NCBI GenBank assembly: GCA_016839765.1 | Contig: JAEOTP010000034.1 | Coordinates: 36,606 to 100,605, forward strand | Direction: 5' to 3' | DNA length: 64,000 nucleotides | Origin: Promethearchaeota archaeon | GTDB lineage: Archaea; Asgardarchaeota; Lokiarchaeia; Sigyniarchaeales; SOKP01 | Shown here: in pieces, positions 43,160-52,616 of the stretch | Layout: the number at the start of each line of letters is the position of its first letter | How positions within the stretch are numbered: position 1 is the first letter of the stretch | Notes under the pieces: model-generated | The model's database searches: none | Seen by the model: the letters and a program-made list of their open reading frames with translations, nothing else | Told to the model about the DNA's origin: nothing | Made by a program: the position numbers and the translations under genes

Positions 43160-43822
43160 TTGAAAGCAATTTTTAAAAATATATATCATGTTGGCGATTC
43201 AGGCTGTTCTGTGTTCATGGTTGATACAAATAGTGATGATGGTCTTGTATTAATTGACTGCGGAATGAGCTTTCATATGATAACGAACATTCAAAATTTT
43301 AACTTAGATCCTATGGATATAAAACATTGTATTTTAACCCACTTCCATATTGATCATATTGCAGCTTGTTTTGAACTCAAGGAATATAATACTAAAGTAA
43401 AATTCTATGCGCATGAATTAGATGCCAAAGCTATTGAAGAAAAGGGCCATAATCAAAAAACAGCCGCTTCTTGGTATGGAGTGAAATATAGACCAATCAA
43501 GCTAGAAAGGCATTTTCAAGCTGATTTTGAAATTTTGAAATTTGGAGATATAGAATTTCAGTGCATTCACACTCCCGGTCATACTCCCGGCTCAATCTCT
43601 ATTCTTATTGAAATTGAAGGCACTAAGGTCTTATTTGGTCAAGATATTCATGGTCCCTTTATGGCGAGTTTTGGTTCTAATCTGGTTGATTATCAAAAAT
43701 CGATGCAAAAATTATTAGAATTAAAGGCTGATATTTTATGTGAAGGCCATTTTGGTATTATTAAACCAGCTAGTGAAGTTGAGCGCTATATAAGACGTTA
43801 TATGGCTCAAAATCGTCCTTAA
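43160..43822 (+). CDS. Metallo-beta-lactamase-fold hydrolase (glyoxalase II-like)
   Basis: 220 residues with the complete MBL set: LIDCG strand, THFHIDHIAA (His61, His63, Asp65, His66), PGHTPGSISI (His near 139), GQDIHG (Asp) and EGHFG (final His). The compact size and PGHTPGS motif match the glyoxalase II/hydroxyacylglutathione hydrolase group, as well as many general MBL hydrolases. TTG start; no strong ribosome-binding site. Downstream gene is the SIR2-TPR gene on the other strand; they are not known to be linked. Confidence 0.88.
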   Translation: MKAIFKNIYHVGDSGCSVFMVDTNSDDGLVLIDCGMSFHMITNIQNFNLDPMDIKHCILTHFHIDHIAACFELKEYNTKVKFYAHELDAKAIEEKGHNQKTAASWYGVKYRPIKLERHFQADFEILKFGDIEFQCIHTPGHTPGSISILIEIEGTKVLFGQDIHGPFMASFGSNLVDYQKSMQKLLELKADILCEGHFGIIKPASEVERYIRRYMAQNRP

Positions 43823-43874
43823 TTTCTAATTAAAATCAATTTTTTTATAATAATGAAATATTGAAAGGAATTTA

Positions 43875-46800
43875 TTATTTAATATTGCTTTTAATGGTTT
43901 TTATATTGCTCTTTAATACTTTAGCTAATGGCATTTTAGTTAAGCGATTTTCAGAAAGTATTCGAAGTGCCTCTTCATGTCGGTTTAATGCTTCCGAATA
44001 ACTCTTTTGATCTAAATATATCAATCCCATTTTATAGTTTGTATCAGCCATACCTTCATAGTTTTGAAGTTCTTCAAAAATTTCAAGAGCTTTTTTACTG
44101 CTCTTCCACGCCTTAGTATATTCCCCTTGATTTAGATGGACTAATGTCATGTTATTTAAATATTTAGCCTTTATTTCGTTATGATTTATTTGTTCTGCAA
44201 TTGTTATTGCATCTTCAAACCTTTTTAATGCCACAGGGTAATTTCCTTCGTCTAAATAAATTAAACCAATATGATTCAAGCTTTTTGCTTTTCTTTCTAA
44301 ATTATTAAACTTTTCATCAATTTTTAATGAGGCTTCAAAATTTTTCAAAGCGTCAAGATATTCACCTTGATCTCGATAGATGAGAGCTGTATTATATAAA
44401 TTTTCTGCTTTTTCTTTTGAATCTTCTAATACTTTAAAGAATTTTATTGCTCTATCATACCAATTTAAGGCTTCATTATAATTCCCTTGATCTTGATATA
44501 TCAGGCCTATTTTATTTAAACTAAATGTTTTTCCAATAAGGTTTCCTGTTTCATCAAAAATTTCTAGAGCTAGTTTATATCGTTTAAGTGCATCTCTATA
44601 TATACCCCTCTGATAATATATCAAGCCAATTTCATTAAGTAAATTAGCTTTTCTGTCATAATCATATATCTTATCAGCAGTTTTAAGTGCTTCTTGATAC
44701 CATTTAAGAGCTTCTTTAAAGTTGTCCAAATCTTTATAAACTAATCCTATACTATTAAAACAGTCCGTTACACCCTCAAGATTTTCTATTTCAGAAAAAA
44801 TCGTATATGATTCTTCAAACCATTTCAAAGCTTCGGAATAATGGGTTTGATCATAATAAATCATTCCAATGTTTCTTAATATTGTAGCTTTTCTAGATAA
44901 ATTTCCTAATTGTTCTTCGATTTCAAGAGCTTCTCTATATTTCTGCAAGACCTCAGGATAACTTTTTCGAATTAAATAAATATTACCTATATTAGTTAAA
45001 CGAATTGATTTTCCTTTTAGATTTGCTAATTGTTCGTCGATCTTTAAAGCATCTTCGAACCATTTTTGAGCTTCAGAATAAGATTCTTCATCATAATAAA
45101 TATCACCAATGCTATTTAAAACATCTGCTTTTATTTCCAGATTTCCAATCTGTTCTGCTACATAAAGAGCATCTTGAAATCTTCTGATAGCTTCTGGGTA
45201 ATGTTTCTGAGTTTGATAAATTTTTCCTATAATATTAAGGATTTCAAGTTGTATTTCGAAGTTATCCAATTGTTCTACGATCAAAAGGGCTTCCTCAAAT
45301 CTTCTTAAAGATTCTAAGAAATTCCATTGATCTTTATAAATACTTCCAACAAAGATTAGACAATTAGCTTTCTTCTGTAAATTACCTATTTGTTCACAAG
45401 TTTTAACCGCATCCTCTAAATTTTCCAAAGCATTAATATCATCTCCTTGATAATGATAATTTAATCCAATATTATGAAGGGTATCGATTCTGCCTTCTAA
45501 ATTTTTTGCATTATCATAAATCTCAAGTGCTTTTTCAAATAATTTTGCAGCCTCAGAATAATTTCCTTGATCCTGGTATATAGTTCCAATTTTATTAAGA
45601 ATTTCAGCTTTTTTCTCTTCTAATCCTAAATCTTCGAATATATCCAAAGCATCTTTATACCTATTTAAAGAATCAGGAAAATTTGCTTGTTCTTGATAGA
45701 AATATCCGAGATTTTTTAATGTATCAGCATTTCCTTCGCGGTTATTTAACTCAGTGTAAATATTTAAAGCTTGCTGAAAGTTTCTTAATGTTTCCGTAAA
45801 TTTTCGTTGTTCCAAGTGAATTAAGCCCACCACATTAAGATAATCAGCTTTACTATTTCTATCCTTTAAATCCTCAAAGATTTTTAATGCTTTATCAAAA
45901 GTATTTAAAGCTTTAGAAAAGTTTCTTTGATCTTTATAAATTAGGCCAATATTTTTTAAGACTTTAACTTCTCCATTAAGATCACCTAAATCCTCAAAAA
46001 TTCCTAATGAATCTTCAAACCATTGTAAAGCATCAGAAAATTTATCCTGACTTTGAAAGATAAGACCAATTTGATTTGATAACTCTGCTTTTATTTTAAT
46101 TTTTCCATATTCTTCAGCAATCTGAAAAGCATCTTCAAAATTTTCTAAAGCTTTTGAATAATTCCATTGATCTCTATAAATAATCCCGAGATTTCTAAGA
46201 GAATCCATTTTACCTTCAACATTTTGCAATTTATCGAAGATATTCAGAGCTTCATTGCATTTTTCTAATCCTAATAAGGAGTTATCCTTTAAATGATATA
46301 TATAACCTATTAAATTAAGTATATCCGCTTTTTCTTTCAGATTCTCTAAATTATCATTGATCGTGAAAGATTCTTCTAAATAATTTAAAGCCTCTTCATA
46401 ATTTTCTTTTGAATAATAAACTTTACCAATACTTTTTAGATTAACTGCTTTTTCATTTAAATTAACTAACTTTTCATTGATTTTAATCGCAGATTCATAA
46501 TTTTTTAATGCCTCCGTAAGATTGCCTTGATTTTGATAAATTAGACCAATATTGTTAAGAATCTCTGATTTTACTTGAAAATTTTTAACTTTTTCATTTG
46601 CTTTTAAAGCTTGGGTTAAATATTTTAGAGCTTCCTCAGAATTATTCAAGTTGCTATAAACCAATCCTATATTTTTAAATACAGCAACTTGTTGCTCAAT
46701 ATTCTTCATTTTAAATTGTACTTGAAGGGATTTTTTGAGCCATTCTAAAGCTTTATCATAATTTGTTTGATCTCGATTAATTATACCCATATTCAATAAA

Positions 46801-47933
46801 GCAACTGCTTTCCATAAATCTTCCTCAGATTCATCTGCTATACGATATATTCTTTCTAAACATCTTAACGCATCATTATATCTTTTAGTTTCATAAAATA
46901 TTTTATGTGAAATATAAAGTTTTTTTAATTCATCAGGTTCCTTAATGTTATTTCTAAGCCATTCCATTAAATCAATTGAAAATTTTTCAGAAGGAATAAC
47001 ATCTTTATTCTCCAAGTATTTCTCAATTAATTTCGGGGTATTTGTATCTAATCGATATACATTAACTGAATCATTGATTAGTTTGATATCTAATAAAAAT
47101 TGATCAATCTCATTTATTTCTTTTATATCGTGCATCCTTTCAGGTTGAATTTCATATAAATTTTCTTTTGAAGTATCCTCACTGACATGATTTATCCAAA
47201 CTAAATTCTTCAAATTTTTCATTATTTTAAGAGTTGAAATGATATCTAAATCATTTTTTCCTGAATAACCAAAGATGATTAAAGAGCGATCGTCAGATAT
47301 ATTTTCGAGAAATTGAGCTTTATAAGGTTCTAGTTGAAGTAAATTATTTTTATCGTAATTGAGCCCTAATAATCTAATCGTATTAATAAAGGAGTCTTTT
47401 GTATCTTCTCCGGTTATTATATTTTTTGGAGAACCATGTATCTTATAAATTGTATATTTCCCACTTTTTAGTAGTCTATTTGGATCTTTATATTTTTCAT
47501 AATCTCTCTCAGTAATCACAGGTACAATCTTTTTCTTTTGAATATTTAATTTTAGTAAAGCGTGTTCTACCAGGGAATCAAAATTGGAAGTCATTAAAAA
47601 ATGCCCCTTTTTAAGCATTTCCGCTAAAAAGAAATGTATTAAATTTGGTTTATCATTTTCCAAATAGAAATTTGCAAATGAAAGCTCACTATCGAAAGTA
47701 TCTTGAAATACTTCAATTAAAATTTCAAATTTTAATTCCTCAATTTGAAGGATCTTTTCGACTTCTGATTTTACACACGTATATTTTATTAGCGTTTCCA
47801 TTACTTTTCGAGCACTAGGCATCGATGAAGGGGATTCAATTGAAGATCCTGCGCCCGCAAGAAAAACAAGCTTTTTATCATCACCCAATAAATCTGAAAA
47901 TCTCAAATCGGTTAATTTTTGCATTGAACTCAT
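43875..47933 (-). CDS. SIR2-like domain protein with 25 TPR units
   Basis: 1352 residues. An N-terminal SIR2-like NAD-binding domain (~18-300): GAGSS (27-31), TSNFDSLVEHA (115-125), IHGS with the catalytic-type His166, and GYSGKNDLD (222-230). Then 25 tetratricopeptide units of exactly 40 residues from 336 to 1335, with consensus LNNIGLIYxDQGNYxEALKxFExAL (kinesin-light-chain type), and a 17-residue tail. SIR2 domains of this group in bacteria often act as NADases in phage defence (Thoeris ThsA, DSR). SIR2 plus TPR is a known prokaryotic architecture, but the size here is large. Alternative: a protein-assembly or signalling scaffold. Monocistronic. Confidence 0.85.
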   Translation of the reverse strand: MSSMQKLTDLRFSDLLGDDKKLVFLAGAGSSIESPSSMPSARKVMETLIKYTCVKSEVEKILQIEELKFEILIEVFQDTFDSELSFANFYLENDKPNLIHFFLAEMLKKGHFLMTSNFDSLVEHALLKLNIQKKKIVPVITERDYEKYKDPNRLLKSGKYTIYKIHGSPKNIITGEDTKDSFINTIRLLGLNYDKNNLLQLEPYKAQFLENISDDRSLIIFGYSGKNDLDIISTLKIMKNLKNLVWINHVSEDTSKENLYEIQPERMHDIKEINEIDQFLLDIKLINDSVNVYRLDTNTPKLIEKYLENKDVIPSEKFSIDLMEWLRNNIKEPDELKKLYISHKIFYETKRYNDALRCLERIYRIADESEEDLWKAVALLNMGIINRDQTNYDKALEWLKKSLQVQFKMKNIEQQVAVFKNIGLVYSNLNNSEEALKYLTQALKANEKVKNFQVKSEILNNIGLIYQNQGNLTEALKNYESAIKINEKLVNLNEKAVNLKSIGKVYYSKENYEEALNYLEESFTINDNLENLKEKADILNLIGYIYHLKDNSLLGLEKCNEALNIFDKLQNVEGKMDSLRNLGIIYRDQWNYSKALENFEDAFQIAEEYGKIKIKAELSNQIGLIFQSQDKFSDALQWFEDSLGIFEDLGDLNGEVKVLKNIGLIYKDQRNFSKALNTFDKALKIFEDLKDRNSKADYLNVVGLIHLEQRKFTETLRNFQQALNIYTELNNREGNADTLKNLGYFYQEQANFPDSLNRYKDALDIFEDLGLEEKKAEILNKIGTIYQDQGNYSEAAKLFEKALEIYDNAKNLEGRIDTLHNIGLNYHYQGDDINALENLEDAVKTCEQIGNLQKKANCLIFVGSIYKDQWNFLESLRRFEEALLIVEQLDNFEIQLEILNIIGKIYQTQKHYPEAIRRFQDALYVAEQIGNLEIKADVLNSIGDIYYDEESYSEAQKWFEDALKIDEQLANLKGKSIRLTNIGNIYLIRKSYPEVLQKYREALEIEEQLGNLSRKATILRNIGMIYYDQTHYSEALKWFEESYTIFSEIENLEGVTDCFNSIGLVYKDLDNFKEALKWYQEALKTADKIYDYDRKANLLNEIGLIYYQRGIYRDALKRYKLALEIFDETGNLIGKTFSLNKIGLIYQDQGNYNEALNWYDRAIKFFKVLEDSKEKAENLYNTALIYRDQGEYLDALKNFEASLKIDEKFNNLERKAKSLNHIGLIYLDEGNYPVALKRFEDAITIAEQINHNEIKAKYLNNMTLVHLNQGEYTKAWKSSKKALEIFEELQNYEGMADTNYKMGLIYLDQKSYSEALNRHEEALRILSENRLTKMPLAKVLKSNIKTIKSNIK
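43929..46928 (-). repeat. 25 x 120-bp TPR-coding repeat array
   Basis: Twenty-five 120-bp coding units of the TPR region. They are degenerate at DNA level (recognisable by the recurrent TCTTTATAAAT / GATCTTGATAA-type segments on the plus strand) and exactly in phase with the 40-residue protein repeat, with no insertions between units. Confidence 0.85.
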
Positions 47934-48062
47934 TTTCGCACCCTTAAAGTTCTTATTATTCTTACTTAGTTAAGTAATAGGATTTTTTTTCAATCTTAAA
48001 TAATTTTGCCTTATTGATTAAATTAGACATAATTTGATAATTATAATCCCAAAATTTAATTT

Positions 48063-48884
48063 CTATTTAATAAAGAAAGAACTAATTTGATTCTTTATTT
48101 TTTCAAGATGATTATCTTCTATACAATCATGATCCATTCCGAAAATCACCACAATATCAATATTTTTAAGATCTTTTGGAATAATTTGGTTTAATTCATG
48201 AATTGGAGTGATTTTATCTAATTCTCCAATTATTAGTTTCATTTCATTATATTCAATTTCTTTTATAAAGGTTTTAATTTGGTACTCTTTTCTTTTTAAC
48301 TCTATTTTAATTTTTTTAATAAATTTATCAATATCTTCAATACCCCGAATATTTCCTGGGAGGAATCGATTTATATAGTATAGTGATTTCGGAAAGTTCT
48401 CATTATAAACATGTCTTTCTAAATCCAGAATTGGACATAACAATAACAATTTATTAATTATGTTAATTTGGGAACATAATATTAATGCGATGTAACTTCC
48501 AAAACCGTGCGTAAGAATATTGATATTTTGAATGCTAAAAATTCTATTTTCTGACATAATTTGAATAAATTCTATAACTTTAAAAGAATCTGATACTTGT
48601 GATTCGATTGATATAATTCCTTCACTAGATCTATATCCTCTAAAATTAAAAACCAGAAAAGCAAAACCAATTTCTAATAAGTATTGATAATTTCTAACAA
48701 TCTCTTTTAATGTGAAAAGTTGAGGAAAATCATGAAAATAAATTATTAAAGGATAAGGTTTTTTAAAATCATCTCTTGGAAAATAGAGTATACCCTTAAA
48801 AATTTGACCTTCGTTATGAATTTCTATTTCTGAAACTTCATAAGGGCCATCATACTGTTTATCTTTGAATTCCAAAAAATCCAC
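48063..48884 (-). CDS. Alpha/beta-hydrolase-fold protein, nucleophile Ser replaced
   Basis: 273 residues. Fold features: IIYFHDFPQ (oxyanion HD), GFAFLVFNFRGYRSSEG, and the region of the nucleophile elbow LTHGFGSYIAL. In active enzymes this would read G-x-S-x-G; here the Ser position is Gly (H-G-F-G-S). The Asp (GELDKITPIHE) and His (FGMDHDC) positions of the triad remain. Hence it may be a non-catalytic member, or use another nucleophile. GTG start at 48884. Function unknown; similar in general to serine aminopeptidase-like hydrolases (S33/DLH group). Confidence 0.72.
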   Translation of the reverse strand: MDFLEFKDKQYDGPYEVSEIEIHNEGQIFKGILYFPRDDFKKPYPLIIYFHDFPQLFTLKEIVRNYQYLLEIGFAFLVFNFRGYRSSEGIISIESQVSDSFKVIEFIQIMSENRIFSIQNINILTHGFGSYIALILCSQINIINKLLLLCPILDLERHVYNENFPKSLYYINRFLPGNIRGIEDIDKFIKKIKIELKRKEYQIKTFIKEIEYNEMKLIIGELDKITPIHELNQIIPKDLKNIDIVVIFGMDHDCIEDNHLEKIKNQISSFFIK

Positions 48885-48975
48885 ATCTATATATTCTATA
48901 ATAATAAGGTTTATCTAATTTAATTAATAGTCAAAAATAAAAGTATTATTGTAAAATTTCTACTTTAATAAAAAA

Positions 48976-49824
48976 ATGGAATTAGAAGATTGGCATACTC
49001 ATAACTCTCTTTGTCGTCATGCCATTGGTTCTATTGAAGATTACGTGGAAAAAGCAATTAAATTTGGGATAAATCTTATTGGGTTCAGTGATCATTTTCC
49101 TTACGAGTTTTTAAAAGGAATAGAGGGAATACCATATGAAGAATATGCAATGAAGCTTAATCAGATTGAACCGTATCTCTCAACTGCAGAGAAATTAAAA
49201 GAAAAATTTAAAGATAGGATTGAAATTAAAATTGCTTTTGAATTAGATTATATAGAACATCAGGTTGCTGCTTATAAAAGACATCTTGATAAATATCTTG
49301 ATAGATTAGATTATATATTAGGATCTGTTCATATTCTTCAAAGAAAAGGCCAGATCTTCGCATTTGATGATAATAGATTTTTAAAAAATTATGAATTGTA
49401 TGATAGTATAGCTGGGCTTTATTTAGATTATTATCACACTTTAGAAAAAATGATAAGATCCGTAGAATTTGATTTTGATATTATAAGTCATTTTGATCTA
49501 CCAAAAAAATTTAATAAAAAACCAGAAAATTCAGAACTGATCGATGAGCAAGTAATAAAAATATTAGAACTTGTAAAAAAAAAGAATTTAACAATGGAAA
49601 TAAATACTAGTGGTTTGAGAAAACAGATTAAAGAACAATATCCGAGTGTTAAAATTATTAAAAAAATGCATGAATTAGATATTCCGATCTTGCTTGGTTC
49701 AGATGCCCATCATCCTGATGAATTAGGATTTAACTTTAATAATATAATTAAGTTAATAAAAGAAATAGGTTATGATCAATTAGCTTATTTCGAAAAAAGA
49801 AAAAGATCTTTCATTGAACTTTAA
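48976..49824 (+). CDS. hisJ: Histidinol-phosphatase (PHP family, HisJ type)
   Basis: 282 residues with the PHP-domain motifs: DWHTHNSLCRHA (His8, His10), GFSDHFP, GSVHIL, ISHFDLP and GSDAHHP near the C-terminus. Together these ligate three metals. HisJ removes phosphate from L-histidinol phosphate in histidine synthesis. No other his gene is in the window. The downstream gene (15 bp later) encodes a DUF5714 protein, probably in the same transcript. Other PHP phosphatases are possible, but the length and motif order fit HisJ (about 265-285 residues). Confidence 0.85.
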   Translation: MELEDWHTHNSLCRHAIGSIEDYVEKAIKFGINLIGFSDHFPYEFLKGIEGIPYEEYAMKLNQIEPYLSTAEKLKEKFKDRIEIKIAFELDYIEHQVAAYKRHLDKYLDRLDYILGSVHILQRKGQIFAFDDNRFLKNYELYDSIAGLYLDYYHTLEKMIRSVEFDFDIISHFDLPKKFNKKPENSELIDEQVIKILELVKKKNLTMEINTSGLRKQIKEQYPSVKIIKKMHELDIPILLGSDAHHPDELGFNFNNIIKLIKEIGYDQLAYFEKRKRSFIEL

Positions 49825-49839
49825 TTATTGTGGTTTTGA

Positions 49840-50562
49840 GTGATAAGAATGGAGGGAAAAAGGGATAAATGTGAAATATGTGGAAAAGATTTGGTTTATG
49901 CCACAAAAATTGGTGGTTATAAGGAATTAATATGCGAATTTTGCGAAAATATAATTAATACTAATATTTATTGCGAGGATGGTCATTATATATGTGATTC
50001 ATGTCATATCAAAGGTCCAATTGAAATCATTGAAGACATCTGTGAAAAAACTAATATAAAAGATCCATTTAAATTAGCAGATAAAATAATGAAGCATCAC
50101 AAATTCAAGATGTATGGTCCCGAACATCATGTATTAACTCCTGCTGTTATAATAACTGTATTAAGAAATAATAATATCACAAAAACAAATGGAGAACTAA
50201 TCACTTTATTTGATATTAAAGAAGCAATTAGAAGAGCTTCAAAAATACCTGGCGGATGGTGTGGTTTTTATGGGTCCTGTGGAGCGGGAATGGGCTCTGG
50301 AGTAGCCATAAGTATTTTTACTGGAGCAAACCCCAGTAAGAATATACCACGTTCTTTAGCAAATGAGATGACTTCAAGGTCTTTATCAAAAATAGCTGAT
50401 AATTTGGAGCATTGTTGTAAAAGATCCGTTAAAATATCCATTTGTGAAGCCTTAGATTTTATGAAAGAAAAATTTAATATTAATTTGAATTTTTATCAAA
50501 AAAAATGCGCCTTTTCTATCCTAAATGATAAATGTGAAAAAGCCTCATGCCCAATGTTTTGA
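49840..50562 (+). CDS. DUF5714 domain protein with Cys-rich N-terminal zinc fingers
   Basis: 240 residues. The N-terminal part has CEICGKD, CEFC, CEDGHYICDSCH (residues ~11-65), consistent with a zinc-binding knuckle. The central/C-terminal part contains YGPEHHVLTP (residues ~97-106) and GGWCGFYGSCGAGMGSG, with conserved Cys/His, as in the DUF5714 family found in methanogens and others. A second cluster of Cys near the end (CAFSILNDKC ... CPMF) may bind a metal. Function unknown. In an operon with HisJ. The Cys distribution suggests an Fe-S or metalloenzyme role; that is inference. Confidence 0.75.
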   Translation: MIRMEGKRDKCEICGKDLVYATKIGGYKELICEFCENIINTNIYCEDGHYICDSCHIKGPIEIIEDICEKTNIKDPFKLADKIMKHHKFKMYGPEHHVLTPAVIITVLRNNNITKTNGELITLFDIKEAIRRASKIPGGWCGFYGSCGAGMGSGVAISIFTGANPSKNIPRSLANEMTSRSLSKIADNLEHCCKRSVKISICEALDFMKEKFNINLNFYQKKCAFSILNDKCEKASCPMF

Positions 50563-50610
50563 GACATTCATAAGAAAAAGGAGTTTATCAATAGATTCTA
50601 AATATTATTA

Positions 50611-51597
50611 TCATTCTATTTTTCTTGAACGTAACCAGCCCTCCATTACGAGTGAACGATATAATTTTAAATGTTTAGGATCTCTTGTGTGGATAACTAA
50701 ATGATTCATATTATTTTTTCCAATAACAGCAAACAGTAATTCTTCCCCATCTCTATCTATTACGTATCTATCTTCTCCTTCATACATTCGAATTGATATA
50801 TTATCAAGACTTTCAAATTCTTCTAAAAGTTCTGCATCTTCTTCTAATGATGCATCAATATAACATGAGATTTTCATATTCACTGAGGATCTAACTTCAT
50901 ATAAATATAATTCTTGTAAATCCTTAATATTTGGGACGGCAATAGTGACATTATGTAGGGCCTTTATTAATATCTCCCTCATTTTTTCAAGAATTCTTGA
51001 TTTTGGAATTTCAATTTCTGTCCAATCAATTATTTTTGCTCCAGAAGCTGCAGCTAATTGACTTCTTAACTTTTCATTTTCTTTTTCCAATGCTTCTAAA
51101 TCTTCATCCGCAGTCATTAATTCATTATTCAAAATCTCTAGTTTCTTTTCTAAATCGTCAACGAGTTTTTCTTTTTCAACTAGAGCATCTTTATCAACAG
51201 TAGTTTCAACTAAAGTCTTAATTCGTTTTTCTCTCAATTCGATTGATTTTTCTAGCGCCTCGATTTTTTCATCTTTTATTTTTACTGAACTATCTAATGT
51301 ATTAACTTGTTCAGATTTTAATTTTAAAGAATCTTTAAGTGTTTGAATTTGATCTTCTTTAAGTTTCATGGATTTTTGTAAATTTTCTATCATTTCATCT
51401 TTAGTTTTTATTACTTGATCTATTGTTTTTATTTTTGTATTCAATTCTTCTACTTTCCCTAATTCCTTAATGGTTAATTCTAGTTCTTTCTTTAAATTAC
51501 TGATTTGTTTATCTTTAAGTTTAATTTCTTCAAGTAGTGTGCTGATACGATCGCCTTTTGTCTTTGTTCGACTTTTTAACTCATCCATGTTTTCCAT
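50611..51597 (-). CDS. Coiled-coil protein with C-terminal TrmB/PLD-like domain
   Basis: 328 residues. Residues ~1-195 form a long coiled coil, with recurrent heptads such as IKLKDKQISNLKKELELTIKEL. Residues ~200-328 hold an alpha-beta domain (ILIKALHNVTIAVPNIKDL, MKISCYIDASLEEDAELL, DNISIRMYEGEDRYVIDRDGEELLFAVIG, LVIHTRDPKHLKLYRSLV) resembling the effector domain of TrmB-like proteins and the C-terminal region of 12252-14177. No DNA-binding domain is visible. Its neighbours are the DUF5714 and the tandem roadblock genes (divergent). Confidence 0.5.
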   Translation of the reverse strand: MENMDELKSRTKTKGDRISTLLEEIKLKDKQISNLKKELELTIKELGKVEELNTKIKTIDQVIKTKDEMIENLQKSMKLKEDQIQTLKDSLKLKSEQVNTLDSSVKIKDEKIEALEKSIELREKRIKTLVETTVDKDALVEKEKLVDDLEKKLEILNNELMTADEDLEALEKENEKLRSQLAAASGAKIIDWTEIEIPKSRILEKMREILIKALHNVTIAVPNIKDLQELYLYEVRSSVNMKISCYIDASLEEDAELLEEFESLDNISIRMYEGEDRYVIDRDGEELLFAVIGKNNMNHLVIHTRDPKHLKLYRSLVMEGWLRSRKIE

Positions 51598-51872
51598 GGT
51601 TTCTATCTCATTTTTTTTCTGATTTATAAATAAATAAGAAAAATTTCCTTTTTATTTCTTAGCTAAATATAGAATTAATTCTTAATAAAAATTATAGAAT
51701 CACATATGGTTAATCTAGGTGAAAAGAAAGAAATAATATGTTTCTATAGATTATTTTATGAAGCTGAATGAATAGCAAGATGTTCCTCTTTATGACAATA
51801 TCCAATTTTATTCTCTGCTATATATAGAGGATTAAGAATAGTTTTATATGTAATTACTCCTATTATAAATTC

Positions 51873-52607
51873 ATGAATTCAGAACCTAACCTTAATGATT
51901 TAGAAATTGACTTAACAAAATTAATTGAAAAGGAAATAAATGAGAAACATGGTATTCTTGGAATCTCAGTATCTTCACATGGAGGAACCCATCTTGCGAG
52001 TAAATTTAAAAAAGAGATTAAAATGACCAAAACAGAAATATCTGCTGCAAGTAGTAGTATGGTCTTTCTTTCCTCAAAAATTTTAGCCGATTCATTAAAC
52101 CAAAAAATATCATATAATTTAATCACTGGAAAGGAGAGAATAATCGTCTCAATTTTAACTGAAAATGTTGCTCTAATGGCATATCTAAACAGACAATTAG
52201 CTGAACTTGAAGGATTAGATTCATATATAAATTCCCTAAAAGTCTTTGCCATTCAACTATCTGCAATCATAGATACTTCTGACCTAATTAAAGAAGAAAT
52301 ATTTGTTGCTGTAAAAAGAGCTATACCGAATGCCTTAGTGATAGCAATAATAACCAAAGATGGTTTACCAATTAAAATTCAATCAACCATGCCTGAACCA
52401 ATACTTTCTGCAATGACTTCTGCTATATATAATTTAGCAGGTATTCTATTGGGGGGAAGTCTAGAATACTCCATTATTGGGGGTGAGAATGGTTCTATTA
52501 TAATTCATGAATTAGATGAAACCAGAATTCTCGCAATTGCTGTACCAGAAGCAGATGAAAGGAAATTAGGTTCTTATATAGCAAAAATAAAATCATTAAT
52601 TAAATAA
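51873..52607 (+). CDS. Tandem roadblock/LC7 domain protein
   Basis: 244 residues with two roadblock/longin-like-fold repeats. First (residues ~20-120): GILGISVSSHGGTHLASKF, EISAASSSMVFLSSKIL, ERIIVSILTENVALMAYLNR. Second (~140-244): PNALVIAIITKDGLPIKIQS, ILSAMTSAIYNLAGILLG, GSIIIHELDETRILAIAVPE. The pattern (G-x-x-I-x-x-x-G-x-x-I/L..., helix, V-x-x-x-x-x-x-x-L-x-A) is that of the eukaryotic MglB/LC7/MP1-p14 group, which regulates GTPases. Tandem copies in one chain would form an intramolecular pseudodimer like MP1/p14. Asgard genomes are rich in them. Confidence 0.82.
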   Translation: MNSEPNLNDLEIDLTKLIEKEINEKHGILGISVSSHGGTHLASKFKKEIKMTKTEISAASSSMVFLSSKILADSLNQKISYNLITGKERIIVSILTENVALMAYLNRQLAELEGLDSYINSLKVFAIQLSAIIDTSDLIKEEIFVAVKRAIPNALVIAIITKDGLPIKIQSTMPEPILSAMTSAIYNLAGILLGGSLEYSIIGGENGSIIIHELDETRILAIAVPEADERKLGSYIAKIKSLIK

Positions 52608-52616
52608 CATTAAAAT

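Noticed and set aside
43929..46928. Regular 120-bp repeats considered as a CRISPR array
   Set aside because: The repeats encode in-phase TPR units, diverge between copies and lack unique spacers.
43875..47933. Reading the SIR2 domain as a protein deacetylase
   Set aside because: No zinc-module CxxC pairs of classical sirtuins seen; the domain matches the SIR2_2-type group more.
48063..48884. Calling the alpha/beta hydrolase a standard esterase
   Set aside because: The Ser at the nucleophile elbow is missing, so a catalytic function should not be asserted.
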